A stretch of 64,000 nucleotides of DNA from Bacillus sp. 165 (lineage in GTDB: Bacteria > Bacillota > Bacilli > Bacillales > Bacillaceae_G), in NCBI RefSeq assembly GCF_017742235.1, contig NZ_JAGHKQ010000010.1:1-64000 (forward strand). Direction: 5' to 3'. Below the pieces are notes generated by a model. That model did not search any database and was not told the origin of the DNA. It saw only the letters and a list, made by a program, of their open reading frames with translations. The position numbers were made by a program, and so were the translations under genes. Positions 45,256 to 54,766 of this stretch are shown here, in pieces (position 1 is the stretch's first letter; every line of letters begins with the position of its first letter).

Positions 45256-45340
45256 TAAGAAATACAAGAGTCTATAGTATGGAGAATTCACTTTATTATT
45301 AATTATTTTATATATATTAATTTAAGAGGAGAGAGGAATT

Positions 45341-46708
45341 ATGGAATTACAAAAGAGGTTATTGCCACGTCATATCCGTTTAATGGCACTTGGAGGAGCA
45401 ATTGGGACAGGGATATTTAAAGGCACTTCTGAAACTGTATCGATAGCAGGACCAGCTGTTATTTTTTCTTACTTGTTTGCAGGATTGCTCCTTCTTGTTG
45501 TGATGGGAGCAATTGCGGAGATGGCAATTGCATATCCAGGAATGAATATGAAAGGATTTATTCATAAAGCATTTGGAATGAATGTGTCTTTTGTTATTGG
45601 CTGGTTATATTGTTTTATGTGGTTAGTTGTTTGTATCATTGAAGTAATAGCGGCAGGAAGCTTTTTACAATATTGGTTTCCTTCTATGTCTTTATGGTCT
45701 TTAAGCTTTATTTGTGCACTGTTTATTGCTGCAATCAATTTTATGAATGTGAAACATTATGGAGAGTTTGAATTCTGGTTTGCAGGAATTAAAATTACAA
45801 TGATTGTTTTGTTTATTATTTTAGGTGCAGCTATATTACTCGGCGTCATTCCGAGTGATGGATCTGAATACGCGTCTAATTATGTACAACATCAAGGATT
45901 CTTCCCGCATGGCTGGTCAGGAATATTTTCTGCGATGCTGATTGTCATTTTTTCTTATGGGGGTTCGGAGTTGATTGGTTTGACATTAACAGAAACGGAA
46001 GGTGCAGAAAAAATACTGCCTAAAGTGATTAAAGGGGTGATTGGGAGGATTGTATTGTTTTACACTTTACCTATTCTCATCATCTGCGGATTAATTCCCT
46101 GGAATGAAATCAGCAGCCAAGCAAGCCCGTTTGTACAAGTATTAGGTGCAGTAGGATTACAAGGATCAGCACACATTATGAACTTCGTCCTCATCACGGC
46201 CGTGCTGTCTGCAGCCAATTCTGGTATCTATGGCTGTACTCGTATGTTGCATTCCTTGTCGATTGACAGAGAAGCGCCAAAAAGGTTTTCATATGTTTCT
46301 AAAAATGGTGTTCCATTATATAGTGTGATTTTCAGTACTATTGTTCTTATCGCAGGGACGTTTGTAGCGTACGTTTCACCAGACCGTGTTTTTGGATATT
46401 TGATGGCAATTCCGGGATTTACGGTATCAATAGTATGGATAAGTATATGTCTGGCACAATTGAAGCTTCGAAAGACTTATACAAAGGAAGCTCATTTTAA
46501 AGTGTGGGGATTTCCATACGTGACTTTATTTACTGCAATAGCCTTAAGTGTGAGCTGTGTAGTATTTACTTTCAGTGAGGAGAACCGAGTAAGTATTTTT
46601 ATTTGCTTAGGTATTGTGATTCTGTTGACTGTGTGCTCTGTTTTTGCAGGAAAAAAAGTAGTACTGACAGAGGAGAATACTATATTAAAGAGCAAGGTTC
46701 AAGGATAA
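45341..46708 (+). CDS. amino-acid permease (APC family), probably for phenylalanine/aromatic amino acids
   Basis: A 455-residue APC-superfamily transporter with 12 predicted helices. It begins KRLLPRHIRLMALGGAIGTG and continues IFKGTSETVSIAGPAVIFSY, the substrate-site start of the AAT family. ALLIAAINFMNVKHYGEFEF-like and GGSELIGLTLTETEGAEKIL blocks follow. The protein imports an amino acid with protons. The substrate is inferred from the T-box specifier UUC, not from the protein. AGAGGAGAGAGG precedes the ATG. The two T-boxes would raise its expression when the charged tRNA is scarce. Confidence 0.88.
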   Translation: MELQKRLLPRHIRLMALGGAIGTGIFKGTSETVSIAGPAVIFSYLFAGLLLLVVMGAIAEMAIAYPGMNMKGFIHKAFGMNVSFVIGWLYCFMWLVVCIIEVIAAGSFLQYWFPSMSLWSLSFICALFIAAINFMNVKHYGEFEFWFAGIKITMIVLFIILGAAILLGVIPSDGSEYASNYVQHQGFFPHGWSGIFSAMLIVIFSYGGSELIGLTLTETEGAEKILPKVIKGVIGRIVLFYTLPILIICGLIPWNEISSQASPFVQVLGAVGLQGSAHIMNFVLITAVLSAANSGIYGCTRMLHSLSIDREAPKRFSYVSKNGVPLYSVIFSTIVLIAGTFVAYVSPDRVFGYLMAIPGFTVSIVWISICLAQLKLRKTYTKEAHFKVWGFPYVTLFTAIALSVSCVVFTFSEENRVSIFICLGIVILLTVCSVFAGKKVVLTEENTILKSKVQG

Positions 46709-46753
46709 GCGCAGCATAATGAGAATAGAGTCGTTAATAAAATAATACAGATA

Positions 46754-46789
46754 AAAGAAAGAGTACTCCTATTGGAGTGCTCTTTCTTT
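46754..46789 (+). terminator. permease terminator
   Basis: AAAGAAAGAGTACTCC / GGAGTGCTCTTTCTTT with loop TATT; a 16-bp stem with one G-U. Confidence 0.92.
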
Positions 46790-47097
46790 TATCTGCCGGA
46801 CATCTATAACAGTGATAATAATCTTTCATTTGTTCAGAGGAATCTTCAATTGAAGTTGATACATCTTGAGTTATAATGCTGTATCCTATTAAAAATTCTA
46901 AAGTTAGAATGCATGAAAATAGACTTGCTAAAACTGATTGATTTTTACCCCAAGTTTTCCTTTTCAGTGAAGATTAATCCCTATTCTATGAAAGTACACT
47001 GTTCTTGGCATGTTACCTCTCATTTACTCCCTTATTGCAAGGAAGTAAAAATAAAGGGAAAAGAAAAAATAGTTACATCCTATATTAATGGAAGTTT
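46790..47097. other. gene-free stretch between convergent genes
   Basis: About 310 bases. An 81-codon frame at 46913-47158 overlaps the msrA 3' end, has no ribosome site and no recognisable product, so I do not call it. Nothing else is visible. Confidence 0.5.
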
Positions 47098-47628
47098 TTA
47101 TTCCCAATTTTCTTTAATAAAGTCATCTCTTCCAGATTCTTTGCGCTCATTTGCGTAGTGCTCAGGGTTTTTTTTGTAAAAATGCTGATGATATTCCTCC
47201 GCAGGATAAAACTGTGCTGCAGAAAGAATTTCAGTTACAACCGGCTTTTGAAAACGGCCGCTTGCAGCCAATTGATCTTTAGATTGTTCAGCCAGCTGTT
47301 TTTGCTCTTCTGTATGATAGAAAATCGCCGTACGGTATTGAGGACCACGGTCGAAAAATTGCCCGCCATCATCCGTTGGATCAATTTGAGGCCAGTAAAG
47401 ATCCAGTAATTTTTGATAAGGGAAAACGATTGGATCAAAGGTAATCTGTACTACCTCATAATGTCCGGTCGTTCCTGTTTTTACTTGCTCGTATGTTGGA
47501 TTTTCTACGTGTCCTCCTGCATAGCCGGAAATGACACTATAAATGCCAGGCTGTTCGTCAAATGGCTTAACCATACACCAAAAACAACCCCCAGCAAACA
47601 TTGCTTTTTCCACATTCCTTTGTTTCAT
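47098..47628 (-). CDS. msrA: peptide-methionine (S)-S-oxide reductase MsrA
   Basis: A 176-residue MsrA. The catalytic Cys15 lies in FAGGCFWC, with [28 protein letters not shown] and [20 protein letters not shown] downstream, and [13 protein letters not shown] near the end. It repairs oxidised methionine using thioredoxin. I start at ATG 47628 (AAAGGAG upstream), since the longer frame to 47706 adds a non-family N-terminus. No msrB partner is adjacent or fused. Confidence 0.95.
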   Translation of the reverse strand: MKQRNVEKAMFAGGCFWCMVKPFDEQPGIYSVISGYAGGHVENPTYEQVKTGTTGHYEVVQITFDPIVFPYQKLLDLYWPQIDPTDDGGQFFDRGPQYRTAIFYHTEEQKQLAEQSKDQLAASGRFQKPVVTEILSAAQFYPAEEYHQHFYKKNPEHYANERKESGRDDFIKENWE

Positions 47629-47803
47629 TCTGCTATTTGCTCCTTTCAAAGGTAAACCGTATATAATGGTTTGCCTTATTATATACTTTCTTTTTGTTAT
47701 AACCAATTAATTTGTTTACAGGGGAATAGCTTTCTATTTAGTAAAGCTTCTCCTATTGTTTTCTTCTTTATTAATTAGAATATTATTCATTTGGTACTTG
47801 CAA

Positions 47804-47830
47804 TTAAGTTTTTTAAGGAAAAATTAAGGA
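47804..47830 (+). promoter_or_regulatory. TTAAGGA direct repeats, site 2
   Basis: TTAAGTT (47804), TTAAGGA (47813) and TTAAGGA (47824). The last two start 11 bases apart, as at 41537. They lie about 50 bases before the first gene of the exporter/two-component operon. Confidence 0.6.
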
Positions 47831-47877
47831 ACAAAATTCATAATGAGCTTATCAAAAAGAAACAAGGAGGAATACAG

Positions 47878-48102
47878 ATGGAATCAACTAAACAAAATTT
47901 AATAAAAATTTTACTCATTATCAATTTGGCAATAAGCACATGTGCAGCTATCGGAGTAGGATATGTGGCTTACAAACAGAATGAAACACCAAACTTTTCA
48001 AATATGGGTCAAAGAGGGAATGGACAGATGATGCCAGGTAATGGCCGATTCCAGTCGGGAGACAATCCATCAGATCAAACTCAATCGAATCAAGCTCAAT
48101 AA
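47878..48102 (+). CDS. small membrane protein of the exporter operon, 74 aa
   Basis: One signal-anchor helix (LIKILLIINLAISTCAAIGV) is followed by an extracytoplasmic tail rich in Gly, Asn, Met and Gln (NMGQRGNGQMMPGNGRFQSG). I start at ATG 47878, after AAGGAGG, rather than at the longer frame. The tail resembles those of the MacA-like protein and the PepSY protein. It is the first gene of the operon (20 bases before the next start) and may be a YknW-like assembly partner, by position only. Confidence 0.7.
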   Translation: MESTKQNLIKILLIINLAISTCAAIGVGYVAYKQNETPNFSNMGQRGNGQMMPGNGRFQSGDNPSDQTQSNQAQ

Positions 48103-48121
48103 TTGAAAGGAGGATAACATC

Positions 48122-49351
48122 TTGAAAAAGTGGATAACGATTTCGATAATTGTTGTTGTAATCGGAGGGGCAGGCGGTTGGTTTTTTGTAGGAAAAAAAG
48201 ATCAGGTTCAAAACGTTGCAGCTGCAGTCCAAACAACAACAGTTAAAAAAGGAAAATTAGAGGTCGCAGTCAGTGGTTCTGGATCGGTAACAGCTATTAC
48301 AGATCAAGATATAACAGCTGCTAATACAATTCTTCTTGTAGATAGTGTAAGTGTAGCAACAGGAGATACAGTAGATAAAGGAGACACGCTTATAACATTT
48401 AAGAATGGTGATGTTATAACAGCGCCATATGACGGAGAAATTACAGCAGTTAATGTAAAAAGCGGAAGTGGAGCTTCTAATGGAAAAGTCCTTCTTCGTA
48501 TCGAAAATGAAGATGGAATCACATCACCTGTAACAAAAGGAGACAGCGGGGAAAGTGCTGATAAAAGCAGCAGTACGAGTGGAAGCGGCTTAACGGTAGA
48601 TACTGTGAGTGTAAAAGAAGGTGCTGATGTAGCAGCAGGTGCAACTCTTGTAACCTTCACAGATGGAAGCATCCTACAAGCTCCAGTTGCCGGTACTGTT
48701 ACAAGCCTTGATGTGGTAAGCGGAGACTCTGTGCAAAGCTCAGCGACAGTTGCTCATATAACAGATTACAGTAAATTACAAACAACAATTAGTGTTGATG
48801 AATTAGATATTACAAAGGTACAAGATGGACAGAAGGTAACCATCACAGCAAGTGCATTTAAAGATGAAACGTTTGAAGGAACAGTAACCAAAGTAGCGAC
48901 AGAAGGAACAGCATCAAATGGAGTATCTAATTTCGATGTAACTGTACAAATCACAGATCCAAAAAGCTTGAAAATTGGTATGTCAACAGAGGCAAGTATT
49001 TTAATAGAAAGCAAAGATGACGCAGTATATGTACCAATAGAAGCGGTTTATAAAAGCGGAGATGAAAAATATGTACTCGTTCCTGTGTCTTCGGATGATT
49101 CCGCACAATCAACAAAAAAAGTAACCGTAGAAACGGGTATTTCTAATGATACAAGTGTCGAAATTACAAGCGGTGTGACAGAAGGAGAAGCAGTTGAAAT
49201 ACCGAGAGTCCAGTCGAGCAATAATTCCTCCCAAGGGAGAATGATGCAAGGAGAATTTGGCGGATTCAACGGTGGAAATAGAATGGGCGGACAGCAGCCG
49301 TCATTTCCAGGTGGAGGAGCTCCATCAGGCGGCAGACAAGGAGGGAATTGA
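48122..49351 (+). CDS. MacA/YknX-like membrane-fusion protein
   Basis: A 409-residue periplasmic-adaptor-type subunit. The N-terminal anchor is ISIIVVVIGGAGGWFFV. Two lipoyl/barrel-sandwich halves each carry a VDSVSVATGDTVDKGDTLIT-type motif (about 65-110 and 155-200). A beta-barrel (about 215-290) and membrane-proximal domain follow, and residues 365-409 form a Gly/Asn/Gln/Met-rich tail (GGFNGGNRMGGQQPSFPGGG). It links an ABC transporter to the outside face of the cell wall. TTG start. The ABC ATPase gene overlaps its stop. Confidence 0.9.
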   Translation: MKKWITISIIVVVIGGAGGWFFVGKKDQVQNVAAAVQTTTVKKGKLEVAVSGSGSVTAITDQDITAANTILLVDSVSVATGDTVDKGDTLITFKNGDVITAPYDGEITAVNVKSGSGASNGKVLLRIENEDGITSPVTKGDSGESADKSSSTSGSGLTVDTVSVKEGADVAAGATLVTFTDGSILQAPVAGTVTSLDVVSGDSVQSSATVAHITDYSKLQTTISVDELDITKVQDGQKVTITASAFKDETFEGTVTKVATEGTASNGVSNFDVTVQITDPKSLKIGMSTEASILIESKDDAVYVPIEAVYKSGDEKYVLVPVSSDDSAQSTKKVTVETGISNDTSVEITSGVTEGEAVEIPRVQSSNNSSQGRMMQGEFGGFNGGNRMGGQQPSFPGGGAPSGGRQGGN

Positions 49352-50079
49352 TGAATATGACAGAGTCAATTATTCAAATTAACTCCATGACGAAAAAGTA
49401 TGAGCTTGGCGGGGAAACAGTAATGGCTCTTAAGGATATTTCCCTCACTATTCAACAAGGGGATTTTATTTCTATCATAGGTCCATCAGGTTCTGGAAAG
49501 TCAACATTTATGAATATGATTGGATGTTTAGATCGCCCAGATACAGGAGAGTACTTGCTGGATGGTGAACAGGTAGGGAAGATGAAAAGCTCACAGCTTG
49601 CAGTGATTCGAAATGAAAAAATAGGATTTATTTTTCAAAACTTTAACCTAATACCGAAGCTATCAGCAGCTGAGAATGTAGAGCTTCCTCTTATATACAG
49701 AGGAATGAAAACAACAGAAAGAAGAAAAGTTGCTTTAGAGGCTTTAGAAAAAGTAGGACTAGCGGATCGGGCAAATCATTTGCCAACCCAATTGTCTGGA
49801 GGACAGCAGCAGCGTGTCGCAATTGCGCGCGCTTTGGCTGGAAATCCGCCTATTTTACTGGCAGATGAGCCAACAGGTGCGTTAGACAGCAAAACAAGTA
49901 CAGAAATTTTAAAAATTATACATTCTTTGAATGAGCAGGGACATACCATTATTCTCATTACTCATGATTTAGAGGTAGCCAAACAAGCAAACCGTATAGT
50001 TCATATACACGATGGACAACTGTATGAGAGTGGGGGTGGGTGGTTTGCAGACTATAAAAATGGCACTGAAGAGCATTAA
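49351..50079 (+). CDS. MacB/YknY-like ABC transporter ATPase
   Basis: A 242-residue ATPase of the LolD/MacB type. Walker A is GPSGSGKSTF, the signature is LSGGQQQRVAIARAL, Walker B is ILLADEPTGALD, and the switch is ITHD. It powers the permease encoded next. I start at ATG 49351, with GGAGGG upstream, and it overlaps the previous stop (TGATG). The C-terminal 12 codons overlap the next gene. Confidence 0.93.
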   Translation: MNMTESIIQINSMTKKYELGGETVMALKDISLTIQQGDFISIIGPSGSGKSTFMNMIGCLDRPDTGEYLLDGEQVGKMKSSQLAVIRNEKIGFIFQNFNLIPKLSAAENVELPLIYRGMKTTERRKVALEALEKVGLADRANHLPTQLSGGQQQRVAIARALAGNPPILLADEPTGALDSKTSTEILKIIHSLNEQGHTIILITHDLEVAKQANRIVHIHDGQLYESGGGWFADYKNGTEEH

Positions 50080-51199
50080 AGGAAACAAAATAAGAGCAAT
50101 TCTGACGATGCTCGGTATTATTATCGGTGTAGCGTCTGTTATTGTCATGGTTGCGATAGGACAGGGATCTACAAAAGAAGTACAGGATCAAATCGGCAGT
50201 TTAGGTACGGATGTTTTAACCGTAAGAATCACAGGTTCGGATGTTACCTTTAAGGAAAAGGATACAAAACAGATTCAGGATGTTGACGGAGTAGAAGGAA
50301 TTGCTCCAACTGTGTCAGGAAGAGTAACCGTAAAAAATGGGCAAACGAATTCACAAGTATCAATGACAGGAACAATAGCTTCTTATTTACATGTCCGTAA
50401 TTTAGAGCTTCAATCTGGACGTTTCCTGGCAGATTTAGATAATGATAATCACTCAAAAGTGGCAGTGCTTGGTTCTGATACTGCACAAACACTATTTGGA
50501 TTAGGTGATCCGGTCGGCGAATCTGTACAGGTAAATGGAACGTCTTATAAAGTTATTGGGGTTCTGAAATCTGTAGGTAGTTCATTAGGGACAAGCGGAG
50601 ACAGCACAATTCTTGTTCCGCTTAGCACCGGGCAGCGTCTAGCTTCTACTACAAACATAGAATCAGTATATGTAAAGATAGAAAATGAAGATATGGTCAA
50701 TTTCATATCACGCCGTATTGAACAAGCAATGTATACAATTATTGGTGATGCTGATAATTATAGTGTATCTAGTCCACAAGATCTGATGGAGACGGCAGCG
50801 TCTGTCAATAAAACATTGACCTTAATGCTAGGTGGGAGTGCAGCTATTTCTCTTGTTGTAGGCGGTATCGGTATTATGAATATTATGCTTGTATCAGTTT
50901 CAGAACGGACTAAAGAAATTGGTATTAGAAAAGCAATTGGAGCTAAACGCGGAAATATCCTGCTTCAGTTTCTCATTGAAGCAATTGTTTTAAGCTCACT
51001 TGGAGGAATCATTGGAATTGGAATTGGAATAATAAGTGCTCAAATATTTACTGTAGCAACGGGAACAACTATAGCTTATTCTGTGCCTGTTATATTGTCA
51101 TCGTTTGCATTCTCTTTATTGGTTGGAGTTATATTTGGTGTATTTCCAGCGAATAAAGCCTCTAAACTGGATCCAATTCAAGCTCTTCGATATGAATAG
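50045..51199 (+). CDS. MacB/YknZ-like ABC permease
   Basis: A 384-residue FtsX/MacB-type permease. An N-terminal helix (NKIRAILTMLGIIIGVASVI) is followed by a large extracytoplasmic MacB core domain (about 50-250). Three helices follow, the first with GGIGIMNIMLVSVSERTKEI and then GIRKAIGAKRGNILLQFLIE. TTG 50045, preceded by GGGGGTGGGTGG, gives the usual LQTIKMALKSI start, so the gene overlaps the ATPase gene by 35 bases. An ATG at 50012 is possible but lacks a ribosome site. It probably exports a peptide or a toxic compound. Confidence 0.9.
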   Translation: MQTIKMALKSIKGNKIRAILTMLGIIIGVASVIVMVAIGQGSTKEVQDQIGSLGTDVLTVRITGSDVTFKEKDTKQIQDVDGVEGIAPTVSGRVTVKNGQTNSQVSMTGTIASYLHVRNLELQSGRFLADLDNDNHSKVAVLGSDTAQTLFGLGDPVGESVQVNGTSYKVIGVLKSVGSSLGTSGDSTILVPLSTGQRLASTTNIESVYVKIENEDMVNFISRRIEQAMYTIIGDADNYSVSSPQDLMETAASVNKTLTLMLGGSAAISLVVGGIGIMNIMLVSVSERTKEIGIRKAIGAKRGNILLQFLIEAIVLSSLGGIIGIGIGIISAQIFTVATGTTIAYSVPVILSSFAFSLLVGVIFGVFPANKASKLDPIQALRYE

Positions 51200-51204
51200 A
51201 GCAA

Positions 51205-51240
51205 AACAAAGCGATCGCGTGCTGCGGGCGCTTTGTTTCG
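51205..51240 (+). terminator. attenuator or terminator between permease and response regulator
   Basis: AACAAAGCG / CGCTTTGTT with a long loop. The T run is short, so read-through into the two-component genes is likely. Confidence 0.6.
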
Positions 51241-51266
51241 TTATTATATAGTAAAGGGGTGGTGTA

Positions 51267-51938
51267 ATGCGTATATTGGTTGTCGAAGATAATATATCTT
51301 TATTGCAGTCCATTAAACAAATTTTATCTGAAGAGTTTGAAGTAGATTGTGCAGAAAATGGAGAAGAAGGCTTGTTTATGGCGTTGCAAAATATTTATGA
51401 CCTTATTGTCCTAGATGTTATGCTACCGGAAATGGATGGCTTTACAGTTATACAAAACATACGAAATGAACAAATACAAACGCCTGTTTTATTTTTGACA
51501 GCTAAGGATTCGTTAGAAGATCGAGTAAGAGGCTTGGATTTTGGCGGAGATGATTATTTGACGAAGCCGTTTCAAGCACCTGAACTACATGCGCGAATCC
51601 GAGCACTGCTAAGGCGAAGTGGAAGCTTAACGACAAATCAAACGATTCAATATCGTGGAATCGAGTTATTTGGAAAAGAAAAAGATATTGTAGTAGACGG
51701 CGAATCTGTAAAACTAACACTAAAACAGTATGAGATGCTTGAATATATGATTCAAAACAAGGGAGCTATTTTAACAAAGGAGCAGCTCTACGATCGTGTA
51801 TGGGGATTTGACTCTGATACGACTATAGGGATTATAGAAGTATTTGTTCATCAGCTACGGAAAAAAATAGAACCCTTTGGTTATCATAAGGATATTCAGA
51901 CAGTACGAGGTATAGGATACATGCTGAAAGAGCAATAG
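51267..51938 (+). CDS. OmpR-family response regulator
   Basis: A 223-residue regulator. The receiver domain (about 1-115) has the phosphorylated Asp50 in LIVLDVMLPEMDGF and the conserved Lys in DDYLTKPFQAPEL. The winged-helix DNA-binding domain (about 125-223) has KLTLKQYEMLEYMIQNKGAI, and RVWGFDSDTTIGIIEVFVHQ. It forms a pair with the kinase 12 bases downstream. The TTAAGGA direct repeats at 47804 and 41537 are candidates for its binding sites. Confidence 0.93.
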   Translation: MRILVVEDNISLLQSIKQILSEEFEVDCAENGEEGLFMALQNIYDLIVLDVMLPEMDGFTVIQNIRNEQIQTPVLFLTAKDSLEDRVRGLDFGGDDYLTKPFQAPELHARIRALLRRSGSLTTNQTIQYRGIELFGKEKDIVVDGESVKLTLKQYEMLEYMIQNKGAILTKEQLYDRVWGFDSDTTIGIIEVFVHQLRKKIEPFGYHKDIQTVRGIGYMLKEQ

Positions 51939-51949
51939 GAGAGAAAACT

Positions 51950-53191
51950 ATGTTTCAACGGACTCGTATTAGACTTACTATTTTAAACTCGTTAGTTTTT
52001 ATCGTACTGATTGGCATTTTAGCAACCGTTATTTATTCGTATGCCCAGTCTCGTTTAGATTATGATGTGAATAAGGACTTATATGAAGCGGTACAACGAA
52101 TTCAGCAAGATAAGGGGGGATTGCCAAGAGGACCAAGGGATCCGCGTATTGTTGTGTTGATTTGGAACAAAAACGATGAAATGCTTACTGTGAATGAGGA
52201 TTCAAGTGTTTTTACCGATAATCCAGAGGCATTTCGTCCTAAGGACCTAAATAAACTGCAAGATATACAAGCCGAAGGGTTTTACTTTAGAGCAATTTCA
52301 ATGAAGGGATATAAAACAACATCAGTACGTGGATATATTGAATCAGAAGAAATAACAATACAGCTTGTGCGAAACATTACATCTGAGCAAAGTATGCTTC
52401 AGACGTTGTTATTAATCTTAATTGTTGGTAGCAGCGTTGGCAGTGTTTGTGCGGTTGGGATAGGCTTCTTTTTAGCTGGGAGAGCACTTATTCCAATTAA
52501 AGAAGCGTGGCAAAAACAGCAGGAGTTTGTGTCTGATGCTTCTCACGAATTACGAACTCCTTTAGCTGTAATTCAAGCTAAAACAGATTTATTATGGCGT
52601 GCCCCTACCGCTACCATACAGGATAAGGCAGTAGACATCTCTGCTATATCTAAAGAGTGTCGCCGCTTATCTAAACTAGTTTCTAGTTTATTAACATTAG
52701 CTCGTTCCGACTCTAATCAGTTGGAGATGGAAAAGGAAGAGTTTTCGCTGAGCAACTTGTTACAGGAAATGGAGGAGCATTATTCTGAAATTGCTGTATA
52801 TCAAGAGAAAATCTTGGAACTAGATGTAGCTTCTTCGGTTTCCTTTATGGGGGATAAAGAGAGAATATATCAGTTGCTTGTTATTTTATTAGATAATGCT
52901 CTTAAGTACACACAAGAAGGGGGAAGGATTGTTGTCTCTTGCTTCCAGACACTTCATACTGTTGTTATAAAAGTGCAAGATAACGGTATTGGAATAGAGG
53001 AAGAACATATCTCAAAGGTGTTTGATCGTTTTTATCAAGTAGACAAGTCACGCATGGCAGAAAGCGGCGCGGGATTGGGACTTGCCATTGCCAAGTGGAT
53101 TATTGATAAGCATCATGGAAAAGTAAAAATAGATAGTAAGCTTGGAAAGGGAACATGTTTTGAAATCACTTTTCCAAAAAATCAAAAATAA
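51950..53191 (+). CDS. sensor histidine kinase
   Basis: A 413-residue membrane kinase. Helices at about 11-32 (ILNSLVFIVLIGILATVIYS) and about 147-170 (LLLILIVGSSVGSVCAVGIG) frame an extracytoplasmic sensor of about 110 residues. The H box is VSDASHELRTPLAVIQ (His199), the N box is LLVILLDNALKYT, and the G boxes are VQDNGIGIEEEHI and GAGLGLAIAKWI. The extracytoplasmic domain has no family I recognise and contains a Pro/Arg-rich start (GGLPRGPRDPR). It presumably senses a signal that the exporter removes. Confidence 0.93.
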   Translation: MFQRTRIRLTILNSLVFIVLIGILATVIYSYAQSRLDYDVNKDLYEAVQRIQQDKGGLPRGPRDPRIVVLIWNKNDEMLTVNEDSSVFTDNPEAFRPKDLNKLQDIQAEGFYFRAISMKGYKTTSVRGYIESEEITIQLVRNITSEQSMLQTLLLILIVGSSVGSVCAVGIGFFLAGRALIPIKEAWQKQQEFVSDASHELRTPLAVIQAKTDLLWRAPTATIQDKAVDISAISKECRRLSKLVSSLLTLARSDSNQLEMEKEEFSLSNLLQEMEEHYSEIAVYQEKILELDVASSVSFMGDKERIYQLLVILLDNALKYTQEGGRIVVSCFQTLHTVVIKVQDNGIGIEEEHISKVFDRFYQVDKSRMAESGAGLGLAIAKWIIDKHHGKVKIDSKLGKGTCFEITFPKNQK

Positions 53192-53242
53192 TTATTTATT
53201 TTTGTAGAGAATTAAATGGCTGCATAATGAAGCTTAAGGGAG

Positions 53243-53285
53243 AAATGACGTGCAAACTGAAAAAGGTTAGCACGTCATTTTTGTA
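53243..53285. terminator. bidirectional terminator
   Basis: AAATGACGTGC / GCACGTCATTT with a long loop, followed by T's, between the convergent kinase and pncB genes. Confidence 0.87.
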
Positions 53286-53299
53286 ATATAATGGATTAT

Positions 53300-54766
53300 T
53301 TACTTTGACATTTTTGCTACAGCTTCACGTACAGATTGGATTTGCGCCATCTTATTGTCCCAGCAAGCTTGACTTAAATCTATCGGATACTCTTCAGGAT
53401 TCATTGTACGTTTATATTCTTCCCACAATAGGTGCAGGTTTTGCTCAGTGTAGGCTTGAATGCTCTGTGCAGCGGGAGATTGATATACAAGCTCACCGTG
53501 GGTAAAAATATTTTGATGTAACTCACGTGCTTCAAAGTTTGTCACAAATTTACTTATAAATGTGTGAATAGGGTGAAACATTTTCAAGCGTTCTTCTTGC
53601 TGCGGGTGCTCCGCTTCTAAAGCAATGTAGTCCCCTTCTGAATGGTGATTGACGAGATTGATGATGCGATACACCTTCTTCAAGCCGGGGGTAGTAATTT
53701 TTTCTGGATTAGAAGAAAGCTTGATTGTGTCTACCATATCTCCGTTTTCGTTTTCAATAGAAACAAGCTTATATACAGCTCCTAGTGCAGGTTGGTCATA
53801 TGCTGTGATGAGCTTGGTTCCCACACCCCAAACATCAATTTTAGCTCCTTGAGTTTTTAAGTTCATAATTGTATATTCGTCAAGATCGCTTGAAGCGATA
53901 ATCTTTGTGTCAGTAAATCCAGCCTCATCCAGCATTTTTCTGGCTTCTTTCGAGAGATACGCCATATCGCCGCTGTCTAAGCGGATACCTGCAAAGTGAA
54001 TTTGATCTCCCAGCTCTTTTGCTACACGGATCGCTGTGGGGACCCCGGATTTTAACGTATCATATGTATCAACTAAGAATACACAATTTTTATGCCGGCT
54101 TGCATATTTTTTAAAAGCAGTATATTCATCACGATATGTTTGGACTAAAGCATGTGCGTGAGTTCCAGTAACAGGGATATTAAATTTTTTACCTGCCCGT
54201 ACGTTGCTAGTTGCTTGAAATCCGCCAATAAAGGCAGCTCGTGCTCCCCAAAGAGCTGCATCAAATTCATGTGCACGTCGCGTTCCGAATTCCATTAATA
54301 TATCGTCCCCTACGACATGCTTCATTCGTGCTGCTTTCGTTGCAATTAATGTTTGATAGTTAACAATATTTAAGAGAGCAGTTTCTATCAATTGCGCTTC
54401 ACCTAAGGGTGCATCTATACGAAGGATAGGCTGATTGCCAAATACTAATTCTCCTTCTTGCATCGAATACACAGTTCCTGTAAAACGAAGGCTTTTTAAA
54501 TAAGAAATAAAATCCTCTTGATATCCAAGCTCTTTACGCAAATAAGTAAGATCACTTTCTGTGAATCGGAAGCTTTGTAGATAGTCTATAACCTTTTCTA
54601 ATCCAGCAAAAACAGCATATCCGTTTCCAAATGGCAGCTTACGAAAATACAACTCAAACACAGCGCGGCGATTATGTATATTATCTTCCCAATACGTTTC
54701 TGCCATATTGATTTGATATAAGTCTGTGTGCAAAGCGTACCCATCATCTTCATATATGCCTGTCAT
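53300..54766 (-). CDS. pncB: nicotinate phosphoribosyltransferase PncB
   Basis: A 488-residue enzyme of NAD salvage that joins nicotinate and PRPP with ATP. Typical blocks are YALHTDLYQINMAETYWEDN, VFELYFRKLPFGNGYAVFAG, EFGTRRAHEFDAALWGARAA and GTHAHALVQTYRDEYTAFKK (phosphoribosylation His in GTHAHA), and GVGTKLITAYDQPALGAVYK. ATG 54766 is chosen because GGAGG sits 8 bases upstream. The frame to 54790 would include that site. Monocistronic between terminators. Confidence 0.95.
   Translation of the reverse strand: MTGIYEDDGYALHTDLYQINMAETYWEDNIHNRRAVFELYFRKLPFGNGYAVFAGLEKVIDYLQSFRFTESDLTYLRKELGYQEDFISYLKSLRFTGTVYSMQEGELVFGNQPILRIDAPLGEAQLIETALLNIVNYQTLIATKAARMKHVVGDDILMEFGTRRAHEFDAALWGARAAFIGGFQATSNVRAGKKFNIPVTGTHAHALVQTYRDEYTAFKKYASRHKNCVFLVDTYDTLKSGVPTAIRVAKELGDQIHFAGIRLDSGDMAYLSKEARKMLDEAGFTDTKIIASSDLDEYTIMNLKTQGAKIDVWGVGTKLITAYDQPALGAVYKLVSIENENGDMVDTIKLSSNPEKITTPGLKKVYRIINLVNHHSEGDYIALEAEHPQQEERLKMFHPIHTFISKFVTNFEARELHQNIFTHGELVYQSPAAQSIQAYTEQNLHLLWEEYKRTMNPEEYPIDLSQACWDNKMAQIQSVREAVAKMSK

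Noticed and set aside
46913..47158. 81-codon plus-strand frame overlapping the msrA 3' end
   Set aside because: No ribosome site, no recognisable product and antisense overlap with a conserved gene.
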